Below are positions 14,172 through 20,478 of a stretch of DNA of 29,776 nucleotides, in pieces (positions within the stretch are counted from its first letter, which is position 1; each line of letters starts with the position of its first letter). Source of the stretch: a virus. The notes under the pieces were generated by a model that was given only the letters and a program-made list of their open reading frames with translations, did no database searches and was not told the origin of the DNA. Position numbers and translations under genes: made by a program. The stretch spans positions 1 through 29,776 of IMG/VR virus record IMGVR_UViG_3300008267_000244; one strand, 5' to 3'.

Positions 14172-14374
14172 TGAAAACAGCAGTAGAATTATTTAAGTTA
14201 AGACTAATTCAAAGGGGAATTGGATGTAGAGAGGAAGATTTTAAAGAAGCTAAAGAAATGGAATCCAAACAAGCACAAGAATATGCTGAATTTGCAATTA
14301 GATGTGATAGAAAAGATATGAAGATTTTAAACTTTGATGGATACATGAATTTAGAAACCTTTAAATCAGAATAG
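14171..14374 (+). CDS. Small protein, 67 residues, unknown function
   Basis: The ATG overlaps the upstream stop (TAATG). The product is helical with many charged residues (CREEDFKEAKEMESKQAQEY), then a C-terminal DGYMNLETFKSE. Its last codons are the first copy of a 20-base direct repeat that also holds the start of the next gene. No family recognised. Confidence 0.55.
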   Translation: MKTAVELFKLRLIQRGIGCREEDFKEAKEMESKQAQEYAEFAIRCDRKDMKILNFDGYMNLETFKSE

Positions 14375-14378
14375 AATG
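14359..14378 (+). repeat. 20-base direct repeat around a start codon, copy 1
   Basis: CTTTAAATCAGAATAGAATG, identical to 14574-14593, 215 bases apart. Both copies end in the start codon of a gene (14376 and 14591). Copy 1 also encodes the last five residues and the stop of the preceding gene. Confidence 0.9.
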
Positions 14379-14579
14379 GAACCTAAAGAAAAAGCAAAAG
14401 ATATTTGGATGAAGTTATTCCAAAAGCAAATAGAAGTAACAGGTAGCGGAGATGGTAATTTATGTGTTGAGATGGCATTAATTGCAGTGGATGAGATAAT
14501 TGAAGAACTAATAGTAACAGACCTTGCAAATAGGTTTTCTTATTGGCAAGAAGTTAGACAAGAAATTGAAAATCTTTAA
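14376..14579 (+). CDS. Small helical protein, 67 residues, unknown function
   Basis: Starts at the end of direct-repeat copy 1 and stops inside copy 2. The product has an N-terminal helix (KEKAKDIWMKLFQKQIEV), a turn with TGSGDGNL, and an acidic helix (VEMALIAVDEIIEELIV) ending in an aromatic YWQEVRQEIENL. Short proteins of this pattern are frequent in phage early regions, but I know no function. Confidence 0.55.
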   Translation: MEPKEKAKDIWMKLFQKQIEVTGSGDGNLCVEMALIAVDEIIEELIVTDLANRFSYWQEVRQEIENL

Positions 14580-14593
14580 ATCAGAATAGAATG
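14574..14593 (+). repeat. 20-base direct repeat around a start codon, copy 2
   Basis: Exact copy of 14359-14378, ending in the ATG of the HTH gene. Here the repeat lies mostly after the upstream stop codon, so it is preserved although it is mostly non-coding, which suggests a translation-start role or a recent duplication. Confidence 0.9.
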
Positions 14594-14800
14594 AAAGCAA
14601 GTAAGATAATAGCGAACAGTGACGAGATAATTAGGAAAATGATTCGTGATTATCTAACGAAACACGGAATAACATTAAATGCTTTTTGTTTAGATGCTAA
14701 GTTACACCAAAGTAATATCCATACTTTTTTAAACGGTAAGTCTTTAACAAGTAAAACAATTCAGAGAGTAGCAAAGTATCTTAACGAAAAAGGAATGTAA
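14591..14800 (+). CDS. Cro/XRE-type helix-turn-helix regulator
   Basis: A 69-residue protein. Residues about 20-62 form an XRE-like domain: YLTKHGITLNAFCLDAKLHQ then SNIHTFLNGKSLTSKTIQRV, with the recognition helix at about 39-49. It has no C-terminal oligomerisation domain, so it is of Cro size. It stands immediately upstream of promoter C (14815-14847), which it may repress or activate. No opposing CI gene or integrase is seen, so a lysis-lysogeny switch is unlikely and a timing role in the early-late transition is more likely. Confidence 0.75.
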   Translation: MKASKIIANSDEIIRKMIRDYLTKHGITLNAFCLDAKLHQSNIHTFLNGKSLTSKTIQRVAKYLNEKGM

Positions 14801-14814
14801 AATATTTTTTAAAA

Positions 14815-14847
14815 TTGTTTGTAATTAAAATAATTATATTAATTTTG
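14815..14847 (+). promoter_or_regulatory. Promoter C, Bacteroidota type, with shared 5'-UTR box
   Basis: TTGTTTG (TTG at 14815-14817 or TTTG at 14818-14821), 18-22 bases, then TAATTTTG at 14840-14847. The leader has AATAATTAAACAAAG (14852-14866), 5 bases before the ATG at 14872. It is the last recognisable promoter before the sigma factor, methyltransferase and terminase genes. Confidence 0.78.
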
Positions 14848-14871
14848 AAGAAATAATTAAACAAAGCGTAT

Positions 14872-15243
14872 ATGAAAACTATTGATTTTAACAGAAACTG
14901 GAAGTTAATTAACTTAGACACAAACAAGGATAAAGGTTATTTTGACCTTGACTGCGGTAAGTTTGGAGTAATGTTTTTTGAATTTGACATTGACTTTAAT
15001 GTAGATTCAGATTTTGAATTTGAAAGCGTTGATGTTAAGTTAAGCAGTTACGATTGGGATTGTGATGGATTGAAAAGTGGAATGTTAAACAACAGAAACA
15101 CGAAATTAATTTGTGAAAAGTTAGAAGAAAGAATCTCAAATGATCCTGAATCATGGGGATTTGATAGTGAACAGTTAAGATACGAAGCACAATTAGATTT
15201 TGAAACAGAAAGAGAAATTGCGTATTTTAATGAAAGGTGTTAA
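14872..15243 (+). CDS. Acidic protein, unknown function; DNA-mimic candidate
   Basis: A 123-residue protein with about 29 Asp/Glu against 15 Lys/Arg, so strongly acidic. Residues 20-65 alternate aromatic and acidic residues (FFEFDIDFNVDSDFEFESVD, then SSYDWDCDG). It is the first gene behind promoter C and has the shared A-rich leader box, so it is probably made early and strongly. Acidic proteins with alternating Asp/aromatic strands include DNA mimics that block restriction or other DNA-binding host enzymes. That role is only inferred from composition. No family recognised. Confidence 0.6.
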   Translation: MKTIDFNRNWKLINLDTNKDKGYFDLDCGKFGVMFFEFDIDFNVDSDFEFESVDVKLSSYDWDCDGLKSGMLNNRNTKLICEKLEERISNDPESWGFDSEQLRYEAQLDFETEREIAYFNERC

Positions 15244-15252
15244 CTTTGGTGA

Positions 15253-15462
15253 ATGACAAGGATTTTAGAGATTTTAGTATTACCGTTATTTGCAACTCTG
15301 TTCTTTGTGGATAGGGTTGTTTTGCTTTTTATGTGGAATGAAAGCGGACATAGGTTTGGTAAGTGGTTGTATAATGAAACGCTGATGTTGAATAGTGTTA
15401 TTCGTGTTTTTATATTTATGACTGTATTTAGTTTTGTGTTTTTATTTGCGATAAGTGAATGA
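15253..15462 (+). CDS. Small membrane protein with two membrane segments
   Basis: A 69-residue protein: membrane segment 1 at about residues 5-27 (LEILVLPLFATLFFVDRVVL), a polar loop (MWNESGHRFGKWLYNET), and segment 2 at about 49-67 (IRVFIFMTVFSFVFLFAI). It overlaps the sigma-factor gene by 8 bases. It could anchor a regulator of the sigma factor, act in superinfection exclusion, or be a second holin; nothing discriminates. Confidence 0.6.
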   Translation: MTRILEILVLPLFATLFFVDRVVLLFMWNESGHRFGKWLYNETLMLNSVIRVFIFMTVFSFVFLFAISE

Positions 15463-15994
15463 AAAATTCTTATACCATTTATATGAGCACCACAATGAGT
15501 GGGTTAAGATTGTACGCAACTTTGGAGAGCAATTTTACGCAGAAGACATAGTTCAGGAAATGTATCTTAAATTAGCAAAACACGAAAACAACGAAAGGTT
15601 TTACCGTAATGGAACTATTTATAAAGGCTTTGTTTGGATTGTACTTAGGAATATGTTTTACGATTACGAGAAAGCAAAGAATAAGCTGGAGAAAGTAAGT
15701 TTAACAGAGGCAATTCAAATAAAAGACGATGGAGAGCCATACGAAAAAACGAACGCACAAACAATCATAGACATTAAAATATCTGAAACAATAAACAACT
15801 GGCATTGGTACGATCAAATGTTATTTAAACTTTACAGAGATACAGGATATAGCACAAGGCAAATAGAGAAAGAAACAGGTATTAGTTTTAAGAGTGTTTG
15901 GGCAACTTTAAAAGAATGTAAAGAGTCTTTAAAGAAAGAAGTAGGTGAAGAATACCAAGATTATTTAAACGAAGATTTTGAATTAATAAAATAA
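15455..15994 (+). CDS. Sigma-70-like (ECF-type) RNA polymerase sigma factor
   Basis: A 179-residue protein with a GTG start, the only start in frame near the 5' end (the nearby ATG at 15459 is in another frame). Region 2-like: residues about 14-75 with FYAEDIVQEMYLKLAKH and a FVWIVLRNMFYDYEKAK helix. A spacer with acid residues follows. Region 4-like: about 113-160, with DQMLFKLYRDTGYSTRQIEK, then ETGISFKSVWATLKECKESL as a helix-turn-helix. Domain order and size are those of ECF sigma factors. It lies at the boundary between early genes and the methyltransferase/terminase block, so it probably directs host polymerase to late promoters, which I could not identify. Confidence 0.75.
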   Translation: MNEKFLYHLYEHHNEWVKIVRNFGEQFYAEDIVQEMYLKLAKHENNERFYRNGTIYKGFVWIVLRNMFYDYEKAKNKLEKVSLTEAIQIKDDGEPYEKTNAQTIIDIKISETINNWHWYDQMLFKLYRDTGYSTRQIEKETGISFKSVWATLKECKESLKKEVGEEYQDYLNEDFELIK

Positions 15995-15997
15995 ATT

Positions 15998-16399
15998 ATG
16001 GCAAAAAGAAAAAGACGAACTAAAGCTGAAATATTAGCAGCTGAAAGTCAAGGATTAGGAGATACAGTAGAAAAAGTATTAGAAGTTACAGGAATAGCAA
16101 AGGTAGCTAAATGGTTACTTGGTGAGGATTGCGGATGCGATGCACGTAAAGCAAAGTTAAACGAGTTATTTCCATACAGACAGCCTAAATGCTTAGAGCA
16201 ACCAGAGTACGATTGGTTAAAAGAATGGTTTGACAAAAACACGAATGTAGTAAAGCCAAGCGAACAAAAAACAATAATGAATATTCACAGCAGAGTATTT
16301 GGAGTAAGAAACGAACCAACAAGTTGTGCTCCTTGTCTTCTACACAGAATAGAACAATTAAAAACTGTATTTAATACTTACGAAGATGCAGTTAGTTAA
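15998..16399 (+). CDS. Cys-containing protein, unknown function
   Basis: A 133-residue protein with a very basic start (MAKRKRRTKAEILAAES). It then has a hydrophobic helix ahead of GEDCGCDARKAKLNELF with CGC, and Cys residues in QPKCLEQPEY and SCAPCLLHR. Five Cys and a His could bind metal. The NIHSRVFGVRN region is followed by CAPCLLHRIEQLKTVFNTY. The gene lies between sigma factor and methyltransferase and overlaps the latter by 14 bases. Similar proteins recur upstream of terminase genes in phages of Bacteroidota, as far as I remember, but no function is known to me. Confidence 0.55.
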   Translation: MAKRKRRTKAEILAAESQGLGDTVEKVLEVTGIAKVAKWLLGEDCGCDARKAKLNELFPYRQPKCLEQPEYDWLKEWFDKNTNVVKPSEQKTIMNIHSRVFGVRNEPTSCAPCLLHRIEQLKTVFNTYEDAVS

Positions 16400-17579
16400 A
16401 ATAAGTGAGGTTAAACCAAACCCAAAGAACCCAAGAATAATAAAAGACGGAAAATTTCAAAAGTTAGTCAAGTCTATCCAAGAATTTCCAGATATGCTAA
16501 ATAAACGCCCCTTAGTAACTTTTACTGATACAGACGGTAAATATGTTGTCTTAGGTGGCAATATGCGTTTAAAAGCCTGTAAAGAAATAGGATTAAAAGA
16601 AATACCGATTATAGTAGCAGACGAATGGACTGAGGAACAAAAAAACGAATTCTTAATAAAAGATAACGTAGGTTTTGGTGAATGGGACTGGGATAGTTTA
16701 GCAAATGAATGGGACGTTGAAAGTTTAGATAACTGGGGTTTAGATTTGCCAGTTGATTTAAGCGTTCAGGAATTAGAAGCTGAAGAAGATGACTTTGATG
16801 TGCCTGAAGGTGGTATTGAAACGGATATTGTTTTAGGCGACTTATTCGAAATAGGCGAACACCGTTTACTTTGTGGAGATAGTACAGATAGCGACCAAGT
16901 TGCTAAATTAATGAACGGACAAAAAGCGGACTTAGTATTTACAGACCCACCTTATGGAATGGCATATGAAAGCAATGCTTGGGATAGTAAGAAAAGCGAA
17001 GTAAAACAAAAAAGAACTGACACACAAATTTTAAACGATGAGAATACAAATGTAGGACAAGACGCATTAAGTTTAATTCCATTATTTTTAGAAAATAATA
17101 GACATTTTTATATTTGGTGCAGGTGGGATTGCTTTAATGATTTTAAAGAAGTTTGTGAAAATATTGGTAAAATTAAAAGTGTTGTAGTATGGGATAAAGG
17201 CGGTCCTGGTTTAGGTGATTTAAAAGGTTCTTATGGTGATAGTGAATGGGCAATATTTGGAATGATTGGAAGGCGAGAATTACACGAAAGGCAAAATGGA
17301 GTTTGGCAAGTAAATAGAATGAAAGGTTTACAAATGCAACACCCAACACAAAAGCCTTTAGAAATATGCGAAAGAAGTATAAATAATTCAACAAACATTA
17401 ATGAATTAATTTTAGATTTCTTTTTGGGCAGTGGCTCAACAATGGTAGCTTCACACCAACTCAAACGCAAATGCTACGGTATGGAATTAGACCCTAAATA
17501 CTGCCAAGTAATAATTGACAGAATGAAAAAACTTGACCCGAGTTTAGTTATTAAGAAGAACGGAGTTGAAATTAAATAA
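16386..17579 (+). CDS. ParB/sulfiredoxin-like domain fused to beta-class DNA methyltransferase
   Basis: A 397-residue protein. Residues 1-110 are a ParB-N-like domain: ISEVKPNPKNPRIIK, then YVVLGGNMRLKACKEIG with the GGxxR-type motif, and VADEWTEEQKNEFLIKDN. Residues about 145-380 are a DNA methyltransferase: DPPY at 187-190, and FFLGSGST at 345-352 followed by KCYGMELDPKYC. With the catalytic DPPY before the FxGxG cofactor motif, this is the beta order of N6-adenine/N4-cytosine enzymes. An acidic linker joins the parts. It stands just upstream of the terminase genes; such solitary fusions are common in phages and mark or protect DNA. The target site cannot be read. Confidence 0.88.
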   Translation: MQLVKISEVKPNPKNPRIIKDGKFQKLVKSIQEFPDMLNKRPLVTFTDTDGKYVVLGGNMRLKACKEIGLKEIPIIVADEWTEEQKNEFLIKDNVGFGEWDWDSLANEWDVESLDNWGLDLPVDLSVQELEAEEDDFDVPEGGIETDIVLGDLFEIGEHRLLCGDSTDSDQVAKLMNGQKADLVFTDPPYGMAYESNAWDSKKSEVKQKRTDTQILNDENTNVGQDALSLIPLFLENNRHFYIWCRWDCFNDFKEVCENIGKIKSVVVWDKGGPGLGDLKGSYGDSEWAIFGMIGRRELHERQNGVWQVNRMKGLQMQHPTQKPLEICERSINNSTNINELILDFFLGSGSTMVASHQLKRKCYGMELDPKYCQVIIDRMKKLDPSLVIKKNGVEIK

Positions 17580-17597
17580 CAGCGAAATTACAGCGAA

Positions 17598-17936
17598 ATG
17601 CCAAATAAAGAAAATATAGAAAAACACGAATTCAAAAAAGGCGAAAGCGGAAACCCTAACGGCAGACCTAAAGGTGCAAAGAATAGAAGCACAATAGCCA
17701 AGTATTGGTTAGAAGTTAATCAAAAACTCAAGAACCCTTTAACTAACCAAGAAGAAACAATGAGCCAAGAAGATTTAATGACTTTGGCTCTAATTAAAAA
17801 AGCACGTGAAGGAGATGTAGCGGCTTATAAGGCACTAATGGATAGTGGTTACGGTGCGCCATTACAACAAATTGAACAAACAGTTTTAGAACAACCTATA
17901 TTTCCTGATGTTTCTGCGGACGACTTCGACGAATAA
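17598..17936 (+). CDS. Putative terminase small subunit (DUF5681-like)
   Basis: A 112-residue protein. Residues 10-35 are the conserved FKKGESGNPNGRPKGAKNRS motif of DUF5681-type proteins, which often precede large terminases. The rest is helical (EDLMTLALIKKAREGDVAAY, then KALMDSGYG) with an acidic tail. The large subunit overlaps its end by 29 bases. The small subunit recognises the packaging site and regulates the motor. The role is based on motif and position; an HTH is not obvious. Confidence 0.7.
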   Translation: MPNKENIEKHEFKKGESGNPNGRPKGAKNRSTIAKYWLEVNQKLKNPLTNQEETMSQEDLMTLALIKKAREGDVAAYKALMDSGYGAPLQQIEQTVLEQPIFPDVSADDFDE

Positions 17937-19068
17937 AATACTTAAACTCAAAAAGAGGGTACGTATTATTCAGGGTGGCACGTCGGCTGCAAAAACTTAC
18001 GGAATATTATCCGTTTTAATAGCACGTGCTTCTGCAATACATGGTCTTGAAGTTAGCGTAGTTGCTGAAAGTATTCCGCACTTACGAAGGGGTGCTTTAA
18101 AAGACTTTATTAAGCTAATGAAGTGGATGAATAAATGGAATGAAAACCAATTCAACAAATCTTTATTAACCTATCAATTTTTAAATGGAAGTAGCTTTGA
18201 GTTTTTTAGTGCAGACGATTCAAGTAAATTACGAGGTGCAAGGCGTGATGTTCTATATATAAACGAATGTAACAACGTAACCTTTGAAAGTTACAACGAG
18301 TTAGCAATACGTACAAAGAAAGCTATTTATTTAGACTTTAATCCAGCTAATGAGTTTTGGGTACACACCGAACTAAAAGACGAACCCGATGCGGACTTTA
18401 TAATATTGACGTACAAGGATAATGAAGCGTTAGATGACTCCATAGTTCAGCAGATAGAAAAGAATCGCTTAAAAGCAGAAACAAGCACATATTGGGCTAA
18501 CTGGTGGCGAGTTTACGGCTTAGGTGAAATAGGAATGCTTGAGGGTGTTATATTTTCTAATTGGAAACAAATTGATAGCCTACCAAAAGATGCACGATTA
18601 CTTGGAATAGGATTAGACTTTGGATATACGAATGATCCGACCGCAGTAATAGAAGTTTATAATTGGAACGGTAAAAGAATAATCAACGAACTTGCTTATC
18701 AAACAGGAATGCTTAATTCAGATATTGCAAAGATACTACCAAAACACGTAATAGTTTACGCTGATAGTTCAGAACCTAAATCAATAGACGATATAAAGAG
18801 ATACGGCATAACAATTAAAGGCGTTACAAAAGGAAAGGACTCCATAAACTTTGGTATAGACACAATGCAACAGCAAGAGTATTTGGTTACTTCTAACAGC
18901 GTTAATTTAATAAAAGAACTTCGGGCCTATACTTGGGATTCAGATAAAACAGGAAAGCGTTTAAACAAACCTATTGACAATTTTAACCATGCTATTGATG
19001 CTTTGAGGTATCATGAAATGGAAACTTTAGGAATAAACGCAACTTACGGACAGTATTTTATTAAATAA
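17908..19068 (+). CDS. terL: Terminase large subunit
   Basis: A 386-residue packaging motor. ATPase domain: Walker A-like GGTSAAKT at 23-30; Walker B DVLYINE at 114-120 with catalytic Glu120; a coupling region around LDFNPANEFW (142-151). Nuclease domain (RNase H fold): Asp237 in GIGLDFGYTNDPTA, Asp286 in VIVYADSSEP, and Asp364 in NHAIDALRY. The N-terminus is very short before Walker A, so the start at 17908, inside the small-subunit gene, is the most upstream reasonable one. It cuts concatemers and pumps DNA into the procapsid through the portal. A circularly permuted genome, as seen here, suits headful cutting. Confidence 0.93.
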   Translation: MFLRTTSTNKILKLKKRVRIIQGGTSAAKTYGILSVLIARASAIHGLEVSVVAESIPHLRRGALKDFIKLMKWMNKWNENQFNKSLLTYQFLNGSSFEFFSADDSSKLRGARRDVLYINECNNVTFESYNELAIRTKKAIYLDFNPANEFWVHTELKDEPDADFIILTYKDNEALDDSIVQQIEKNRLKAETSTYWANWWRVYGLGEIGMLEGVIFSNWKQIDSLPKDARLLGIGLDFGYTNDPTAVIEVYNWNGKRIINELAYQTGMLNSDIAKILPKHVIVYADSSEPKSIDDIKRYGITIKGVTKGKDSINFGIDTMQQQEYLVTSNSVNLIKELRAYTWDSDKTGKRLNKPIDNFNHAIDALRYHEMETLGINATYGQYFIK

Positions 19069-19077
19069 TTTACACCA

Positions 19078-19254
19078 ATGACAGATGACCTCCCGATGAT
19101 GGTACACACTGTTGAGCAATTCATTCAGGATAAGACTGGAAAAAAGGTGAAAATAATATTTAATGACCCTATGAAAATACGAATGCACACAAAAATGCTA
19201 ACACAAGCATACGATATTGCATTTGCTTACTACAATTCTAAAAATAAAAGTTAA
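19078..19254 (+). CDS. Small protein after the large terminase, 58 residues
   Basis: The gap between terminase and tail chaperone holds this complete frame: a start MTDDLPMMVHTVEQFIQDKT, a basic strand (KKVKIIFND), then a helix (MHTKMLTQAYDIAFAYYNSK). No family recognised. The clean fit (9 bases after terL, 6 before the next ATG) supports it being real. Confidence 0.6.
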   Translation: MTDDLPMMVHTVEQFIQDKTGKKVKIIFNDPMKIRMHTKMLTQAYDIAFAYYNSKNKS

Positions 19255-19260
19255 AGAAAT

Positions 19261-20016
19261 ATGAAAGCAGAACTAAAAGTTCCTACTAAACTAAGTGAGA
19301 TTCCATTAACAGCCTATCAGGAGTTTATTAAACTAATTGATAAGTCCAACGATAATGAGTTAATTGCACAAAGAACTATTCAAATATTTTGTGGTTTAGA
19401 AATGAAAGATGTTTTGCAGATACGTTGGGATTCTATTTTAGAACTTACCAATCACTTTGCTGAATTATTTAAACAAAAACCAGCGTTTCAAAATAGGTTT
19501 AAATTAGGTGAACACGAATTTGGGTTTATTCCAAACTTAGAAGAAATGAGTTTTGGAGAATACATTGATTTGGAGTCTAATATCGGAAGTGTAGAAAACT
19601 TTCACAAGGCTATGGCTGTAATGTACAGACCGATTACTCAAAAACGAAAAGACACTTACCAAATACTACCATATACCGGTACTGACGAATTTGCAGAGGC
19701 TATGAGATACGCACCGCTTGATGTGGTTATGGGTGCTACGCTTTTTTTTTGGAGTTTAGGAAACGACTTAGTACAAGCTTCTCTTTCATATTTAGAGGAG
19801 GAGATGGAGAAGAATCAGAAGTTGAACACGACTATTCAGAACGGACTCAATTCTCTAAACAATGGGGATGGTACAATTCAATCTATGCAATCGCTAAAGG
19901 CGACCTTACAAAGTTTGATGAAGTTACCCGAATGGGAGTTAGGAAGTGCCTCACGTGGCTCACATACGAAAGACAAAAAAACGAAATTGAACACAGAGAA
20001 TTTAACCGTAAATTAA
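19261..20016 (+). CDS. Tail assembly chaperone, G-like (0-frame product)
   Basis: A 251-residue helical protein. Residues 1-160 start KVPTKLSEIPLTAYQEFIKL and continue with MSFGEYIDLESNI and PLDVVMGATLFF, a pattern I associate with G-type chaperones of siphoviruses of Bacteroidota. At residue 161-163 the frame crosses a run of nine T. Reading on in frame 0 gives another 88 residues, rich in Leu, Asn and Gln (KATLQSLMKLPEWE), ending at 20016. A -1 slip gives the G-T form. G coats the tape measure protein and recruits tail tube subunits, and is absent from the virion. Confidence 0.75.
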   Translation: MKAELKVPTKLSEIPLTAYQEFIKLIDKSNDNELIAQRTIQIFCGLEMKDVLQIRWDSILELTNHFAELFKQKPAFQNRFKLGEHEFGFIPNLEEMSFGEYIDLESNIGSVENFHKAMAVMYRPITQKRKDTYQILPYTGTDEFAEAMRYAPLDVVMGATLFFWSLGNDLVQASLSYLEEEMEKNQKLNTTIQNGLNSLNNGDGTIQSMQSLKATLQSLMKLPEWELGSASRGSHTKDKKTKLNTENLTVN

Positions 20017-20030
20017 ATAAACATGGCTAA
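19261..20030 (+). CDS. Tail assembly chaperone G-T fusion by -1 frameshift
   Basis: If ribosomes slip back one base on T TTT TTT (19743-19749), residues 1-163 of G are joined to a 93-residue extension read from 19749 to 20030, about 256 residues in all. The extension contains FSKQWGWYNSIYAIAKGDLT then KFDEVTRMGVRKCLTWLTYE and a charged helix, a pattern I recognise from T-domain extensions in this phage group. The -1 frame is open only from 19722, and the T run is the sole slippery site in that window before the conserved part. The T part binds the tail tube subunit during assembly. The downstream gene begins inside its last codons. Confidence 0.75.
19742..19750 (+). promoter_or_regulatory. 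Programmed -1 frameshift site (nine T)
   Basis: C TTTTTTTTT GG, read in frame 0 as CTT TTT TTT TGG. Tandem slippage of two Phe codons by -1 enters the T frame at TTG (19749). I see only a weak possible stimulatory hairpin downstream. An indel error in this homopolymer would mimic or hide the shift, so read support matters. Confidence 0.7.
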
Positions 20031-20478
20031 CTATTTTACATTACTAAATACTTTAAGAACTCACTTTGAAAATGATGCATTCATAAACACGGTAACAGAG
20101 GGAGATATATTCAAAGTTGATTTAGCTAAACAAACAATATTTCCTTTAACTCATATTATAGTTAACTCAAGTTCTATTGAAAATAATATCATTCGTTTTA
20201 ACGTAAGTATTTTGTGTATGGATATTGTTGACATTTCTAAAAACACAGCTACTGACCAATTTATAGGAAACGATAATGAACAAGACGTGTTGAATACAAT
20301 GTTTGCTGTTCAGAATAGATTATACGATGTTTTAAGGCGTGGTGATTTATACTCTGATAATTTTGTAACGGAGGGTAACGCAACATTAGAGCCATTTGCA
20401 GAAAGGTTTGAAAATTACTTAGCTGGTTGGACAATGACCTTAGATATTTTGATGTCTAACTCAATGACTATTTGCTAA
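20023..20478 (+). CDS. Tail terminator/completion-like protein
   Basis: A 151-residue alpha/beta protein. It starts with helix ANYFTLLNTLRTHFEND, has a strand/loop FPLTHIIVNSSSIENNIIRF followed by NVSILCMDIV, a helix with EQDVLNTMFAVQNRLYDVLR, and a terminal strand pair GWTMTLDILM. This fold order (helix, strands, helix, strand) is that of siphovirus tail terminators (lambda gpU type), which stop tail tube growth and join tail to head. Position among tail genes supports it. It overlaps the end of the frameshift extension by 8 bases. Confidence 0.6.
   Translation: MANYFTLLNTLRTHFENDAFINTVTEGDIFKVDLAKQTIFPLTHIIVNSSSIENNIIRFNVSILCMDIVDISKNTATDQFIGNDNEQDVLNTMFAVQNRLYDVLRRGDLYSDNFVTEGNATLEPFAERFENYLAGWTMTLDILMSNSMTIC

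Noticed and set aside
14591-14800. Prophage repressor and lysogeny module
   Set aside because: The HTH protein is only Cro-sized, there is no integrase, excisionase or opposing repressor gene, and all genes point the same way. It is treated as a timing regulator.
15459-15990. ATG at 15459 as the start of the sigma-factor gene
   Set aside because: It is in a different frame. The sigma frame opens with GTG at 15455, and no in-frame ATG exists before region 2.
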